The position numbers and the translations under genes are program-made. Shown piece after piece: positions 53,990 through 62,354 of a stretch of DNA of 64,000 nt. Under the pieces are notes generated by a model that searched no databases, was not told the DNA's origin, and saw nothing but the letters and a program-made list of their open reading frames with translations. The DNA is from Gemmatimonadota bacterium (GTDB lineage: Bacteria > Gemmatimonadota > Gemmatimonadetes > Longimicrobiales > Gaopeijiaceae), in contig SHZS01000004.1 of NCBI GenBank assembly GCA_009692105.1, forward strand, positions 1 through 64,000. The letters are read 5' to 3'. How positions within the stretch are numbered: position 1 is the stretch's first letter; each line of letters begins with the position of its first letter.

Positions 53990-55435
53990 CTACCCGGTCC
54001 CTACCGTCGACAGCTCCTCCCACGACGGGCCGAACACGTCCGATTCCGTGGATTGCGGGATCAGGAGGTCGTGAAGGCGCCTCACAAGCCGATCCACGCC
54101 CTCCTCGTCCACGACGACCGTGAAGTTCAGGTCGCTCGCGGCCTGACTCACCAGGTGGATCCGGTGCCCCTCGAACGCCGCCATCACGGGGCCCATCCGA
54201 TGTAAGATCTCCCGGATCCGGCTTCCAACCAGACTCACGGCGGCGCACGGCTGGATGATCTGGACCCTGCAGAGCGGGGACAGGCCGTCGCGGACCGCGG
54301 CGAGCTTCTCCTCGTCCAGGAGGGTAGCCTTCGAGTCGAGAGAGACCGTTACGTTGGACTCCGATGTGGAGACGAGGTCGATCGAGATCCCCTCGTCCTT
54401 GAAGACGGCGAAGGCCCGGGCAAGGAACCCCACCTCTTGCCACATGCCGAGCGTATCCATCGAGACGAGGACGATCTTCCCCTTCCACGAGATCGCCTTG
54501 ACCTGGGCGGGGCCAGTGGTCCCGATGGACTCGATCATTGTGTTCGGAGAGCCCCGGTCCATCGTGCTCTTCAGCTCGATGGGGATCCCCGAATCGCGGA
54601 GTGCGCGAATTGCCCGGGGGTGGACGACCTGGCTTCCCGTCGTCGTGATCTCCTGCGCCTCGTAGTAGTTGAGGCGACGGAGTAGGCGCGCTGTGGGAAC
54701 CAGCCGGGGGTCGGCAGAAAACATCCCCGGCACGTCCGACCAGATTTCGAGCCAGTCCGCGCCCCACTTGCCCGCGAGGTATGCGGCCGCCGTATCCGAC
54801 CCACCCCGTCCGAGCACCACCGGCTCCCCCTTCTCGGTTCGGGCGGTGAAGCCCTGGGTGAGCCCCACGCCTTCGAGTGCGTCCAGGCGCGTGCGAACGG
54901 AAGGTTCGAGGTCGGAGTCGCATTCCGCGGAGAGCCAGACGGAGCTTCCGGTCTGACGGCCGGTCTGCACGGCCCGAAGTAGCGATCCAGCGTCGAGCCA
55001 CTCGACGCGGTGATGGGCCGAGAGGAGGAAGGCGGCGCCTATGCGTGTGGAGAGCCGCTCGCCGAAGGCGAGGATGCGTGCCCGAATCCTCGGCGTGACC
55101 TCTTCGAGGAGGGCCACTCCGTCCGTGGCCTTTCTGATCTCCGCGATCTCGTCCCCGAGGACGGCGGGTCCGTCGAGCCCCAGGTCGGCGCCGAGCTGGA
55201 AGTGTTGCTCGGACAGGCGGTCGAGGGGGGCCGCGTGCCTGCCCGTCAGCGCCTCATCCGGCAGGCGGTCCAGCAGGTCCGTCACGCCCGCCAGGGCGGA
55301 GTGAACGATCAGGATTCTCTGGCCGGCCTCGACCCTTGCGGTGACGAGATCGGAGATCGTGTCCCATCCTCGTCGGGACGACACGCTCGTGCCGCCGAAC
55401 TTGAGCACGACTCGCGGCGGCACGTCGCTCTTCAT
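53990..55435 (-). CDS. lysC: Aspartate kinase
   Basis: Phosphorylates aspartate, the first step to lysine, threonine, methionine and DAP. The 481-residue protein has the KFGGTS start (residues 12-17), GFTARTEKGEPVVLGRGGSD, and two C-terminal ACT-type regulatory repeats (VLVSMDTLGMWQEVGFLARA and VSLVGSRIREILHRM). Its sequence style is close to the kinase part of the fused aspartokinase/DAP-decarboxylase proteins, but no LysA domain follows. The start is at 55435. It lies 3 kb from the dap operon, on the same strand. The 264 bp upstream (55436-55699) hold no clear gene or riboswitch. Confidence 0.93.
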   Translation of the reverse strand: MKSDVPPRVVLKFGGTSVSSRRGWDTISDLVTARVEAGQRILIVHSALAGVTDLLDRLPDEALTGRHAAPLDRLSEQHFQLGADLGLDGPAVLGDEIAEIRKATDGVALLEEVTPRIRARILAFGERLSTRIGAAFLLSAHHRVEWLDAGSLLRAVQTGRQTGSSVWLSAECDSDLEPSVRTRLDALEGVGLTQGFTARTEKGEPVVLGRGGSDTAAAYLAGKWGADWLEIWSDVPGMFSADPRLVPTARLLRRLNYYEAQEITTTGSQVVHPRAIRALRDSGIPIELKSTMDRGSPNTMIESIGTTGPAQVKAISWKGKIVLVSMDTLGMWQEVGFLARAFAVFKDEGISIDLVSTSESNVTVSLDSKATLLDEEKLAAVRDGLSPLCRVQIIQPCAAVSLVGSRIREILHRMGPVMAAFEGHRIHLVSQAASDLNFTVVVDEEGVDRLVRRLHDLLIPQSTESDVFGPSWEELSTVGTG

Positions 55436-55699
55436 CTAGGAATTCGCCTGTTCAGGTTTCCAGGATCGGACGCAGCCACCTTCCGGTGACGTTGAGGATA
55501 ATGAATTCGCGTCACGAGGCTACCCGTAGCGGCGGCCTGGCGCTGCATCCTGGCGCCGTATCCTGTCATCGGCCCGCGCCTAGCTGTAGGTTCCGCAGAC
55601 CTTCCGGATCCGGGCCACGTGGGCAGCATCAGCCGGAGGAGGCATGGGCACGCTGACAGCGCTGGACGTCATGATCCGCCTCGATGACCGGGGTTCGAA

Positions 55700-56611
55700 G
55701 TGAGCCCTGCGCCCGTGCGGGTCGTCGGGATCGACGGTGGAGGCACGCGGACTCGGTACCTCCTCGCGGACGCCACCGGTGGGATCCTTGCCCACGGAGA
55801 AGGGCGGGGCAGCCTCCTCGGGGCCGGCGACGACCGGACCGTGGCCGATAGCCTTGTTCGTGAGATCAGTGCGCTGGCGGCGCGAGCGGGAACCGGGCTT
55901 CCCGTGGATGCGCTCTGTGCTGGACTCGCTGGAGTCGCGGGGCGAGTCGACGCTCGCATGCGCCTCGAGAACAGGCTCCGCGAGCTCGGGGTCGCGCGCC
56001 GCGTGAGCATCGTGCCGGACGCGGAGGTGGCGTTCGTGGATGCTTTCGGGGAAGCGGACGGGATTCTCCTCATCGCCGGGACCGGCTCGATCGCGCTCGG
56101 GCGAGCGGGGGGAGGCGAGCTTCGAAGGGTGGGGGGCTGGGGCGCCCTCCTAGGGGACGAGGGGAGTGGCTACAGGATTGGGCTCGACGGGCTGCAGGCG
56201 GCTATCCGCGGTGCCGAAAACCGCGGGGCCACGACGGCGCTGAGTGAAGCGCTCTTTCGGACGATCAAGCTCGATTCGGTCGCGCAGGTCCTGGAATGGG
56301 GACAGAGCGCGACCAAGGCCGGGATAGCCGCGCTCGCCCCGCCCGTGATCGAGCAGGCCGATCGGGGGGACTCCGTCGCGCTCGAGATCGTGGATCGCGC
56401 GGTGGAGGGGTTGGTCAGCCACGTAAAGGCGCTCGAGAAGCAGCTCGGGTCCGCTTCGCGGCCCCCGGTCGCGTTCGTCGGGGGGTTGATCGAGGTGGGT
56501 GGGCCACTGCGTGACCGCCTCCTGGCCCGCCTCACCGCCTCGGGGTTCCGGCCCCTCGAACAGCCCGTGTATCCGGCCCGAGGCGCCGTCCGTCTCGCCC
56601 TCCGGCTCTGA
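55700..56611 (+). CDS. BadF/BadG-type ATPase, probable N-acetylglucosamine kinase
   Basis: A 303-residue sugar-kinase-fold protein with the phosphate-binding motifs VVGIDGGGTRTRYLLAD, ILLIAGTGSIALG and GGWGALLGDEGSGYRIGL, as in GlcNAc kinases of the NAGK type. It would phosphorylate GlcNAc or MurNAc released by NamZ and NagZ homologues 6-11 kb away. A glucosamine or other amino-sugar kinase is the alternative. GTG 55700 is the first sensible start. It stands alone on the + strand between two - strand units. Confidence 0.8.
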   Translation: MSPAPVRVVGIDGGGTRTRYLLADATGGILAHGEGRGSLLGAGDDRTVADSLVREISALAARAGTGLPVDALCAGLAGVAGRVDARMRLENRLRELGVARRVSIVPDAEVAFVDAFGEADGILLIAGTGSIALGRAGGGELRRVGGWGALLGDEGSGYRIGLDGLQAAIRGAENRGATTALSEALFRTIKLDSVAQVLEWGQSATKAGIAALAPPVIEQADRGDSVALEIVDRAVEGLVSHVKALEKQLGSASRPPVAFVGGLIEVGGPLRDRLLARLTASGFRPLEQPVYPARGAVRLALRL

Positions 56612-56684
56612 CCGGGCGCCGGCAGCGCCGGTGAGCGGTCGGGGTTGCTCCTCTGCGGTTCTGCTCAGCCATCAGGGCCAGCCG

Positions 56685-57557
56685 TCAGCGAAAGAGCCGC
56701 GAGTAGTAGAGCGGCACGGTGAACTCGAAGCCCCATGCCGTACGGCGTCCGGCGGAGGCGCCCTGGAGTGTCCCCGTGCGGGTGTTCGTGGCGTTGATCG
56801 AGAGCGAGTGTGGCGTGGTCGGTATGCGAAGCTGGATCCCGGCGCCCCACACATCCTGCACCTCCACCCCTTGAGGGAGGAGGTCCAAGCCGTCGGACTC
56901 GAGCCGGCCACCGTCTAGCGCGAGCGCGACGCTCGCGCTGAGGTGGATGATGAGCCCGACCCCGCCGAACCATCCGCGCTCCCCGGTTCCGAGCGCGTCC
57001 GAGAACCCGCGGACAGCCCCGAGGACCTGGATGGAGTCACCCGGAAGACCTTCGGGGAGGTCGAAGGGCAAGCGGAGAGATACCTCGCCGTCCAAGCTCT
57101 TGGCAGCGCTGTTGTACCCCGCGGTCAGGGCCATGCCCACGGGCCCCGGCATGGAGGGCGGCGCCCACCTCACGAAGCCCTCCCACTCGTTGAACGTATT
57201 CTGCACTACGAGCGAGTTGCTCGCGTACTGACCACCGACGAGCAAACCGCCCGGGATCTGGAATCCGAGCAGCAGGGTGGGCGAGTTCACCACCTTCCGC
57301 TCGTTCCCCTCCCCGCCGACGAGCCAGAATCGGTGGTTGAAATTGAAGCGCCCGGTGCCGGGGGTCCCGACCCACCCGCCGGAGAGGTTCGGAGTGCGGG
57401 AAACCACGTCCTGGCTCGTGACCGGAAGAGGCGCGAGGAGGAGCACCGTGGCTGCGAGGGCCCATCCCACCACTTCACGCGCAATTCCGGGCACCGTCCG
57501 AGGCATCGCCCTGGGTTCGGACCGGGAAGCTTCACGCAAACGAGGGCTGGCTTTCAT
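56685..57557 (-). CDS. Predicted outer-membrane beta-barrel (DUF5777-like)
   Basis: A 290-residue protein with a signal peptide (hydrophobic VVGWALAATVLLLAPLPV, ending near TSQ) and a string of amphipathic beta strands (FNFNHRFWLVGG, LLLGFQIPGGLLVGGQYAS, GPVGMALTAGYNS, VSLRLPF) ending in Phe-Arg. The pattern resembles DUF5777 barrels; that assignment is from memory of the family and not certain. ATG 57506 would give a shorter N-terminus. It follows dapD by 37 bp, so it is probably cotranscribed with the DAP pathway. Confidence 0.68.
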   Translation of the reverse strand: MKASPRLREASRSEPRAMPRTVPGIAREVVGWALAATVLLLAPLPVTSQDVVSRTPNLSGGWVGTPGTGRFNFNHRFWLVGGEGNERKVVNSPTLLLGFQIPGGLLVGGQYASNSLVVQNTFNEWEGFVRWAPPSMPGPVGMALTAGYNSAAKSLDGEVSLRLPFDLPEGLPGDSIQVLGAVRGFSDALGTGERGWFGGVGLIIHLSASVALALDGGRLESDGLDLLPQGVEVQDVWGAGIQLRIPTTPHSLSINATNTRTGTLQGASAGRRTAWGFEFTVPLYYSRLFR

Positions 57558-57594
57558 GGGTTCACCTCTGTCTGAATGGTTCCCACGGACGCCC

Positions 57595-58464
57595 TCACCG
57601 GAGCACCTCCTCGAGCGCCGTAGCGGCGTCGGTCTTCTCGTCCCGGTACTTCACGATGATGGGGGCGTAAATCTGAATCCCATACTCCTTGGCAAATAAT
57701 CCGGATCCCGGCCGGGTCCCGGGGACGACCACGGCCCCGGGGGGGATGGTGAACGGGTGGCCCGGCCGGCTCCGCACGATCTCGCCCTTGGCCAGGTCCA
57801 CGAGCGGGGTCGCTGCCGTGATCTGCACTCCCGGAGCAAGGACCGCCCTGCGGCCCACGACGACCCCCTCGAAGACGCCCGCGTTCCCCCCGACGAGCAC
57901 CTCGTCCTCGATGATGACCGGGCGTAGCCCCACCGGTTCGAGCACGCCCCCGATCTGGGCGCCCGCGCTCAGGTGGACCCGGCTTCCGATCTGAGCGCAC
58001 GATCCCACGAGGGCATGCGAGTCGATCATCGTCCCCTCACCCACCCACGCGCCGACGTTCACGAAGGCGGGTGGCATGATCACGACGTTCGGGCCGAGGT
58101 AGGCTCCCGCCCGGACGGAGCTTCCGCCCGGGACGATCCGCACATGCTCTTGGACCCCCCGCGTTTCGCGAAGCGGGAGTGTGTCCCGGTCGAAGTAGCG
58201 GAAAGGATACGTTCGCTCGGCATCCCCAGGAGGGAAGGCCACGGTGTCTCCCGCGCGGAAGGCCAGGAGGATCCCCCTCTTCACCCATTCGACCGCCTTC
58301 CATCCGTCGGGCCCCCGTTCCGCGGCCCGGACCTCTCCGGTCTCGAGCAGATGGAAGAGCCGCGTCACGGCTGCCCGCGCAGCATCCCGGTCCTTGAGCG
58401 GGGACTGAGCGGCCAGTAGATCGATCGCCGCCCGCAGCTCGGAGTGGCCGCCGTCGGTGCTCAC
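57595..58464 (-). CDS. dapD: Tetrahydrodipicolinate N-succinyltransferase
   Basis: Succinylates tetrahydrodipicolinate in the DAP/lysine pathway. The 289-residue protein has a helical N-terminal domain and a left-handed beta-helix built of hexapeptide repeats (for example VVIMPPAFVNVGAWVGEGTM and ALVGSCAQIGSRVHLSAGAQ). The EDEVLVGGNAGVFEGVVVG segment is typical of DapD. GTG 58464 overlaps the dapA stop. It implies the succinylase variant of the pathway; DapC and DapE must be elsewhere. Confidence 0.94.
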   Translation of the reverse strand: MSTDGGHSELRAAIDLLAAQSPLKDRDAARAAVTRLFHLLETGEVRAAERGPDGWKAVEWVKRGILLAFRAGDTVAFPPGDAERTYPFRYFDRDTLPLRETRGVQEHVRIVPGGSSVRAGAYLGPNVVIMPPAFVNVGAWVGEGTMIDSHALVGSCAQIGSRVHLSAGAQIGGVLEPVGLRPVIIEDEVLVGGNAGVFEGVVVGRRAVLAPGVQITAATPLVDLAKGEIVRSRPGHPFTIPPGAVVVPGTRPGSGLFAKEYGIQIYAPIIVKYRDEKTDAATALEEVLR

Positions 58465-59378
58465 GAGCCGCCCGGAAGGAGCCCGGCTTCTAGGAGGACC
58501 TTTCGAAGCGTGGCGAGTGAGCCAGGGGAAAGGGGAACCAGCGGCCCTCGCACATGGGGACCCATGTGCCCCATGAGGTGAAGAGCCGTCTTCACCGGAA
58601 CCGGATTGCTCTCGATGAAGTTCGCCGTCAGAAGAGGGAGAAGCTCGTAGTGGAGGGCCCGTGCTCGACCTATGTCATTCGAGAGGGCGGCGGTGACGAG
58701 CTCCTTCATGCGGTCCGGGATCTCGTTCGCAGCTACCGAGACCACGCCGTCCCCTCCCAACGCCATGATCGCCAGTCCCAACCCATCATCCCCCGAGAGG
58801 ACCAGAAAGCCATCGGGGCGTCCGCGAATGAGTGTCATCACCTGATCGAGATCACCGGATGCCTCTTTTACCCCGACCACGGGTTCGAGCTCGGCGAGCC
58901 GAAATACCGTCTCGGGGAGCAGGTTCACCCCGGTTCGGCTGGGCACGTTGTAGAGGACGACGGGGAGTCCTTCCCCGGCCTCGGTCACCTCCGTGAAGTG
59001 CCGGCGGAGTCCGTCCTGAGAAGGCTTGTTGTAGTAGGGAGTGACCACGAGGAGGCCGCTGGCTCCCTCCTGTCTCGCCGCACGCGCCAACGATGTGGAT
59101 CTCTTGGTGCTGCTGCTTCCCGCACCGGCGAAGACCGGGACGCGTCCTTCCGCCGCCTCGACGCAGGTAGCGATGACCTGCCGCTGCTCCTCGTCGTCCA
59201 GAGTCGCACTCTCACCCGTGCTCCCGCTGGGCATGAGGGTGTCCACGCCGCCATCGATCAGCCAGAGCACATGGTGACGCAGGGCGGCGAGGTCGAGGGA
59301 GCCGTCCGCGTGCATGGGGGTGACCACCGCGACGGAGAGGCCAGCGGGGGAGGTAGGCTTCATCGAGGGGTGCGCCAT
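58461..59378 (-). CDS. dapA: 4-hydroxy-tetrahydrodipicolinate synthase
   Basis: Condenses pyruvate with aspartate semialdehyde. The 305-residue TIM barrel has the phosphate/pyruvate-binding loop SGSTGES, the catalytic tyrosine region PVVLYNVPSRTG and the Schiff-base lysine in VGVKEASGD. ATG 59378 overlaps the dapB stop (ATGA); a second ATG at 59363 is possible. It is coupled on both sides inside dapB-dapA-dapD. Confidence 0.95.
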   Translation of the reverse strand: MAHPSMKPTSPAGLSVAVVTPMHADGSLDLAALRHHVLWLIDGGVDTLMPSGSTGESATLDDEEQRQVIATCVEAAEGRVPVFAGAGSSSTKRSTSLARAARQEGASGLLVVTPYYNKPSQDGLRRHFTEVTEAGEGLPVVLYNVPSRTGVNLLPETVFRLAELEPVVGVKEASGDLDQVMTLIRGRPDGFLVLSGDDGLGLAIMALGGDGVVSVAANEIPDRMKELVTAALSNDIGRARALHYELLPLLTANFIESNPVPVKTALHLMGHMGPHVRGPLVPLSPGSLATLRKVLLEAGLLPGGS

Positions 59379-60115
59379 CAGATCTGCCCCATCAGGTCCG
59401 CCATCGTATAGATGCCGGTGCGATTCTCCAACCATTCCGCCGCCAACACCGCTCCGCGGGCAAAGCCTGCGCGATTCTTGGCCTCATGCCGGAGCACGAT
59501 CCGGTCGTCTGGTCCGTCCAGCACGATCTCGTGCATGCCAGGGTTCTCACCCACGCGGGCGACCGAAAGCTGAAGGAGGCGGGGGTCGGGTGCCACACCC
59601 GGGGTCAGCTCCGTCCACCCGTCTTTGCTGTCCAACCCACGAACGAGGAGGTCGGCCAATCCGCGGGCCGTCCCTCCTGGGTGATCCACCTTGTGGCGGT
59701 GGTGCTCCTCGAAGAGGTGCACGTCGTAGCCTTCCATCGTGTTCGCCAGGCCCGCTGCCGTCTCCGCCAATCGGGTGAAGAGGAACATCCCAACGGAGAA
59801 GTTCGGGGCGTGCAGGAGCCCCGTACCCGCCTTGCGGACGCAGGCTTCCACGGCCGCACGGTCGTCATCCCATCCCGTGGTGCCCACGACCACGCTAACC
59901 CCCAGGGCCGCCGCCTTGCATACGTTGGGGAGCACGGCCACCGCTGTCGAGAAGTCCACCGCGACCCGTGCGCCGTCCATGGATTCTGCGGTGATCCCGC
60001 TCCCTCCCGGGCTGGAGAACTCGTCCAGGATGGCGGTGATCTGATGGCCTCGTTCCTTCGCGACCTCTTCCACCGCCCGGCCCATGCGACCGTATCCAAA
60101 CAGCGCGAGCTTCAC
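59378..60115 (-). CDS. dapB: 4-hydroxy-tetrahydrodipicolinate reductase
   Basis: Reduces the DapA product with NAD(P)H. The 245-residue protein begins KLALFGYGRMGRAV (Rossmann motif) and carries VDFSTAVAVL, VVVGTTGWD, APNFSVGMFLF and the substrate motif EEHHRHKVDHPGGTA. The usual Ser in DAPSGTA is Gly here. GTG 60115 follows GGAGGAG. First gene of the dapB-dapA-dapD-barrel operon. Confidence 0.94.
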   Translation of the reverse strand: MKLALFGYGRMGRAVEEVAKERGHQITAILDEFSSPGGSGITAESMDGARVAVDFSTAVAVLPNVCKAAALGVSVVVGTTGWDDDRAAVEACVRKAGTGLLHAPNFSVGMFLFTRLAETAAGLANTMEGYDVHLFEEHHRHKVDHPGGTARGLADLLVRGLDSKDGWTELTPGVAPDPRLLQLSVARVGENPGMHEIVLDGPDDRIVLRHEAKNRAGFARGAVLAAEWLENRTGIYTMADLMGQI

Positions 60116-60207
60116 CGTTCTCCTCCGTAATGCACAAGCGGTTGCGGGGCGAACGGCCCTAATGTGTCACCTCGGCACCTCAGGAGAAAGGAAGGGGAGC
60201 AGGACCG

Positions 60208-60384
60208 TCACCGCCGGGTAATGCGCCAATGCACAACCCTTTCAGAACTGACGAACTCCACGCACTCGTATCTCTCAAGAGACCCTTCAGCGCCGGGTAG
60301 TAGGCCGTGTGCGGCCGCATGTCCGATATGGAGCCTTGCCTGGACCGGTACTCCCGAAAGCGACTGGCGAGTGGCCATGCTCAT
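60208..60384 (-). CDS. Small hypothetical ORF beside an attC-like repeat
   Basis: A 58-residue frame (ATG 60384, or GCATG two codons later) with no recognised family. It starts about 10 bp from one end of the attC-like repeat, as the first ORF of an integron gene cassette does. Its stop lies 92 bp before dapB. Coding status is doubtful; it is listed for its position. The sequence between 60116 and 60207 shows no gene and no second clear attC. Confidence 0.3.
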   Translation of the reverse strand: MSMATRQSLSGVPVQARLHIGHAAAHGLLPGAEGSLERYECVEFVSSERVVHWRITRR

Positions 60385-60393
60385 CCGGATGAT

Positions 60394-60520
60394 GTATAAC
60401 GGCTTCTGGTTGCCGACGTTCGCCGAAGGGCGCGAGCTTGCGAACGCAAGCGCAGTGACCCGGCGAATGTCCCGAAGGGGCAAGGAGCGAATGCGACGCA
60501 GCGGCGACCAGTGGTTATGC
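60394..60520. repeat. attC-like imperfect inverted repeat (127 bp)
   Basis: The ends GTATAAC (60394-60400) and GTTATGC (60514-60520) are mirror core boxes resembling integron R'' and R' sites, each off consensus at one position. Inside them, CTGGTTGCCG (60406-60415) pairs with CGGCGACCAG (60502-60511) as L boxes. Further in, GACGTTCGCCG mirrors CGGCGAATGTC. The length and nested plan fit an attC recombination site. It lies 10 bp after the 3' end of a barrel-gene remnant on the - strand, the normal place for an attC behind a cassette gene. No integrase gene is in the window. Confidence 0.5.
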
Positions 60521-60530
60521 GCCGCGGCGT

Positions 60531-60692
60531 CTAGCCGCTGATCGGAAAGGCTATTCCTGCATGGATCGCAAAGGCCCGATTTTTGAGGTCGTCTCCACTG
60601 TCATCTATCGAGGTAAGGCCGAGGTTGTACAGGACATCCAACGCCACGATGGCTCTTTCAGAGACGCGAAACGCCACCCCTGTAGCTAGGCG
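60531..60692 (-). pseudogene. 3' fragment of an outer-membrane beta-barrel gene
   Basis: The last 53 residues of a frame ending at 60531 look like the final strands of a small outer-membrane barrel (TGVAFRVSERAIVALDVLYN, then DDLKNRAFAIHAGIAFPIS). Upstream of 60692 the resemblance stops; the nominal start codon at 60752 falls in an unrelated A+T-rich stretch and in the tRNA remnant. It is a truncated gene with its 5' part lost. Confidence 0.6.
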
Positions 60693-60744
60693 ATGGGGGC
60701 ACTGTGTGTAAACTATTGTATACAAAAAAGTTGTAGGCAGTAGT

Positions 60745-60773
60745 GGGGCCATGGCTCAGCTGGGAGAGCGCCT
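60745..60773 (+). pseudogene. 5' fragment of a tRNA-Ala gene
   Basis: GGGGCCATGGCTCAGCTGGG, continuing AGAGCGCCT, matches the acceptor 5' strand, D-stem (GCTC/GAGC), D-loop and first anticodon-stem bases of bacterial tRNA-Ala. After 60773 the match ends (CTGTTTGG follows), so the anticodon, T arm and 3' acceptor strand are missing. It is a remnant, probably left by integration or deletion at a tRNA gene. It lies 78 bp before the DUF1080 gene. Confidence 0.75.
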
Positions 60774-60850
60774 CTGTTTGGTGCCGGGGAAGCTCGACTT
60801 AACCTCAAGAAGATGCCACTACGGTCACACCACTATTTGGGAGGAGAAGC

Positions 60851-61462
60851 ATGAGGAAGACCGGAATCGTTGCCCTCGCCCTGCTGATCGGCGGGGGCCA
60901 TGCTCAGATGACGTCCGCGCAAGCGGTGAACCAACTGACGGCAGAGGAGCAGCGGGATGGATGGCAGTTGCTATCGGACGGATCGACGATGAATGGTTGG
61001 ACGCAAAAAGAGATGGCGAGATGGGTGGTGGAGGACGGTGCCTTCGTCCCCGTACTCAATAGCGGCCTGGGCTTCCTGGCGACGAATGGCGTGTATGAGA
61101 ACTTCCATCTCAGGGTTGATTTCTGGGAGGACGACGTTGCAAATGGCGGGGTCTTCCTGAGGACCCCGGCGGAGGGCGCCATCAACATGTCGAATGCGTT
61201 CGAGATCAACATATTCGACGCGCACACGCAGTGGCCGACCGGGAGCATCAATGAGTTCTCGCGGGCCGCCAGACCGAACACGCAACTCAAGTGGAACACC
61301 TACGACATCACGGTGGAAGGTCAGCGTGTGAGGGTTGTCCTGAATGGCGTGCCGACGGCCGAGATATACGCGACGAATCGCCTGTCTCGCGGACCGATCG
61401 CGCTTCAGTACGTAGGTGCCGGCGTCATCCGATACCGCAACGTTCGGATCAAGACGCTGTAG
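60851..61462 (+). CDS. Exported DUF1080 (3-keto-disaccharide hydrolase-like) protein
   Basis: A 203-residue protein with a signal peptide (about 1-24, ending SAQA) and a DUF1080 concanavalin-like jelly roll (LLSDGSTMNGWTQK, FHLRVDFWEDDVANGGVFLR, EINIFDAH, QLKWNTYDITVEGQRV and IALQYVGAGVIRYRNVRI). DUF1080 proteins hydrolyse 3-keto-glycosides or bind sugars. ATG 60851 follows GGAGGAG. It is intact although its flanks are remnants, so it may be recent cargo of the scar zone. Confidence 0.83.
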   Translation: MRKTGIVALALLIGGGHAQMTSAQAVNQLTAEEQRDGWQLLSDGSTMNGWTQKEMARWVVEDGAFVPVLNSGLGFLATNGVYENFHLRVDFWEDDVANGGVFLRTPAEGAINMSNAFEINIFDAHTQWPTGSINEFSRAARPNTQLKWNTYDITVEGQRVRVVLNGVPTAEIYATNRLSRGPIALQYVGAGVIRYRNVRIKTL

Positions 61463-61492
61463 GTCGCGGTCCTACGCTCGAGGCCCCGCGTC

Positions 61493-62145
61493 TCAGGGGA
61501 TCCACTTCGGCGTGCCCATGGAGTATTTGAAGTGGTTTGTCCGCTGGCCCATGAAAGGCTCCGGACCGTGGATGAGCGCCAATCTCCCGGCGGCGATATC
61601 CCAGGTGAAGATCGCGATCCCCCGGACCGCGCCCGTCGTCCTGTCCGCGACCAATGCGTCGAAGACGAGGCGCGCTCCGTCGCGCGACCAATCCGCTGAA
61701 AGCGCGAACGTCCCCTGACCCCCATGGCCCGGGATCTCGGAGGTCGGGACCTCGGCGAGACCAAGCGTCCCGAGCTGGGTCATCATCGTCGTAGTGTGCT
61801 TGAGGTCGTTGAGCGTCGCCGGAGCGCCCGTGGCGATGAGGTAGCTCGTCATTCGCGCGCCCTGGAAGAACTCCGTGCCATCGAACTTCGGTGCGAGGTG
61901 CGCCACCGCGTTGCCACCGGGTAGGCCAATTATCACCTCCCCGCTCCCATCGGTATTGATGATGCGCCGAGCCGGGACACCGGGGATTCCGATGGAGTAA
62001 AGCACCCGCTGTGTCCCCGGCACGAAGTGCGGGAACTCCGCCGACCCCAGCCCCATGGCCGGGCCATTGGTCAGCTGCCTGGGCTCCCCCCGTCAGCACT
62101 CGCGATGTAGATATCGATCCCGCCGACCAGCCCCAACTGCGATGC
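61493..62145 (-). pseudogene. Truncated PD40/TolB-like beta-propeller with frameshift
   Basis: The main frame (61493-62056) has propeller blade repeats (FALSADWSRDGARLVFDAL, IAIFTWDIAAGRLALIHG and ending YSMGTPKWIP). Its upstream continuation PRQLTNGPAMGLG joins, across a run of six G near 62086-62091, to another frame reading VGGIDIYIASADGGS. Further upstream the sequence becomes higA, so the N-terminal blades and signal peptide are missing. It is therefore both truncated and frameshifted. Confidence 0.7.
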
Positions 62146-62341
62146 CGTTCGACAGGCCGAAGAACCGGCAGAGACGCAGATCTGTATCGGCCGTGATCGC
62201 GCGCTTACCCGCCACGATCTCGCTGATGCGCTGAGCCGGCACACCGATCTCTTTGGCAACACGGTACTGTGTGAGTTCCATCGGAATAAGGAACTCCTCG
62301 CGCAGCAACTCGCCGGGCGTCACAGGCTTAAGGGCTGCCAT
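62093..62341 (-). pseudogene. higA: higA antitoxin gene, 3' end replaced
   Basis: From ATG 62341, 66 residues match HigA-type XRE antitoxins (KPVTPGELLREEFLIPM, then QYRVAKEIGVPAQRISEIV and TADTDLRLCRFFGLSNG). After 62144 the frame runs on for 17 residues through sequence that belongs, in another frame, to the PD40 remnant, and stops at 62093. The C-terminal part that normally contacts DNA or toxin is lost. The helix-turn-helix is complete, so a residual DNA-binding peptide is possible. Confidence 0.72.
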
Positions 62342-62354
62342 GATCTGTATTCCC

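Noticed and set aside
55436-55699. Possible lysine riboswitch or small gene upstream of lysC
   Set aside because: No riboswitch-like stem set was recognised, and small frames there (for example 55580-55795 on the - strand) overlap the kinase gene without family support.
60164-60541. 125-residue + frame across the attC-like repeat
   Set aside because: It crosses the whole inverted repeat and lacks a ribosome site or any family resemblance.
60693-60752. Upstream extension of the barrel remnant to the codon at 60752
   Set aside because: Those codons lie in A+T-rich and tRNA-derived DNA, so they are not part of the original gene.
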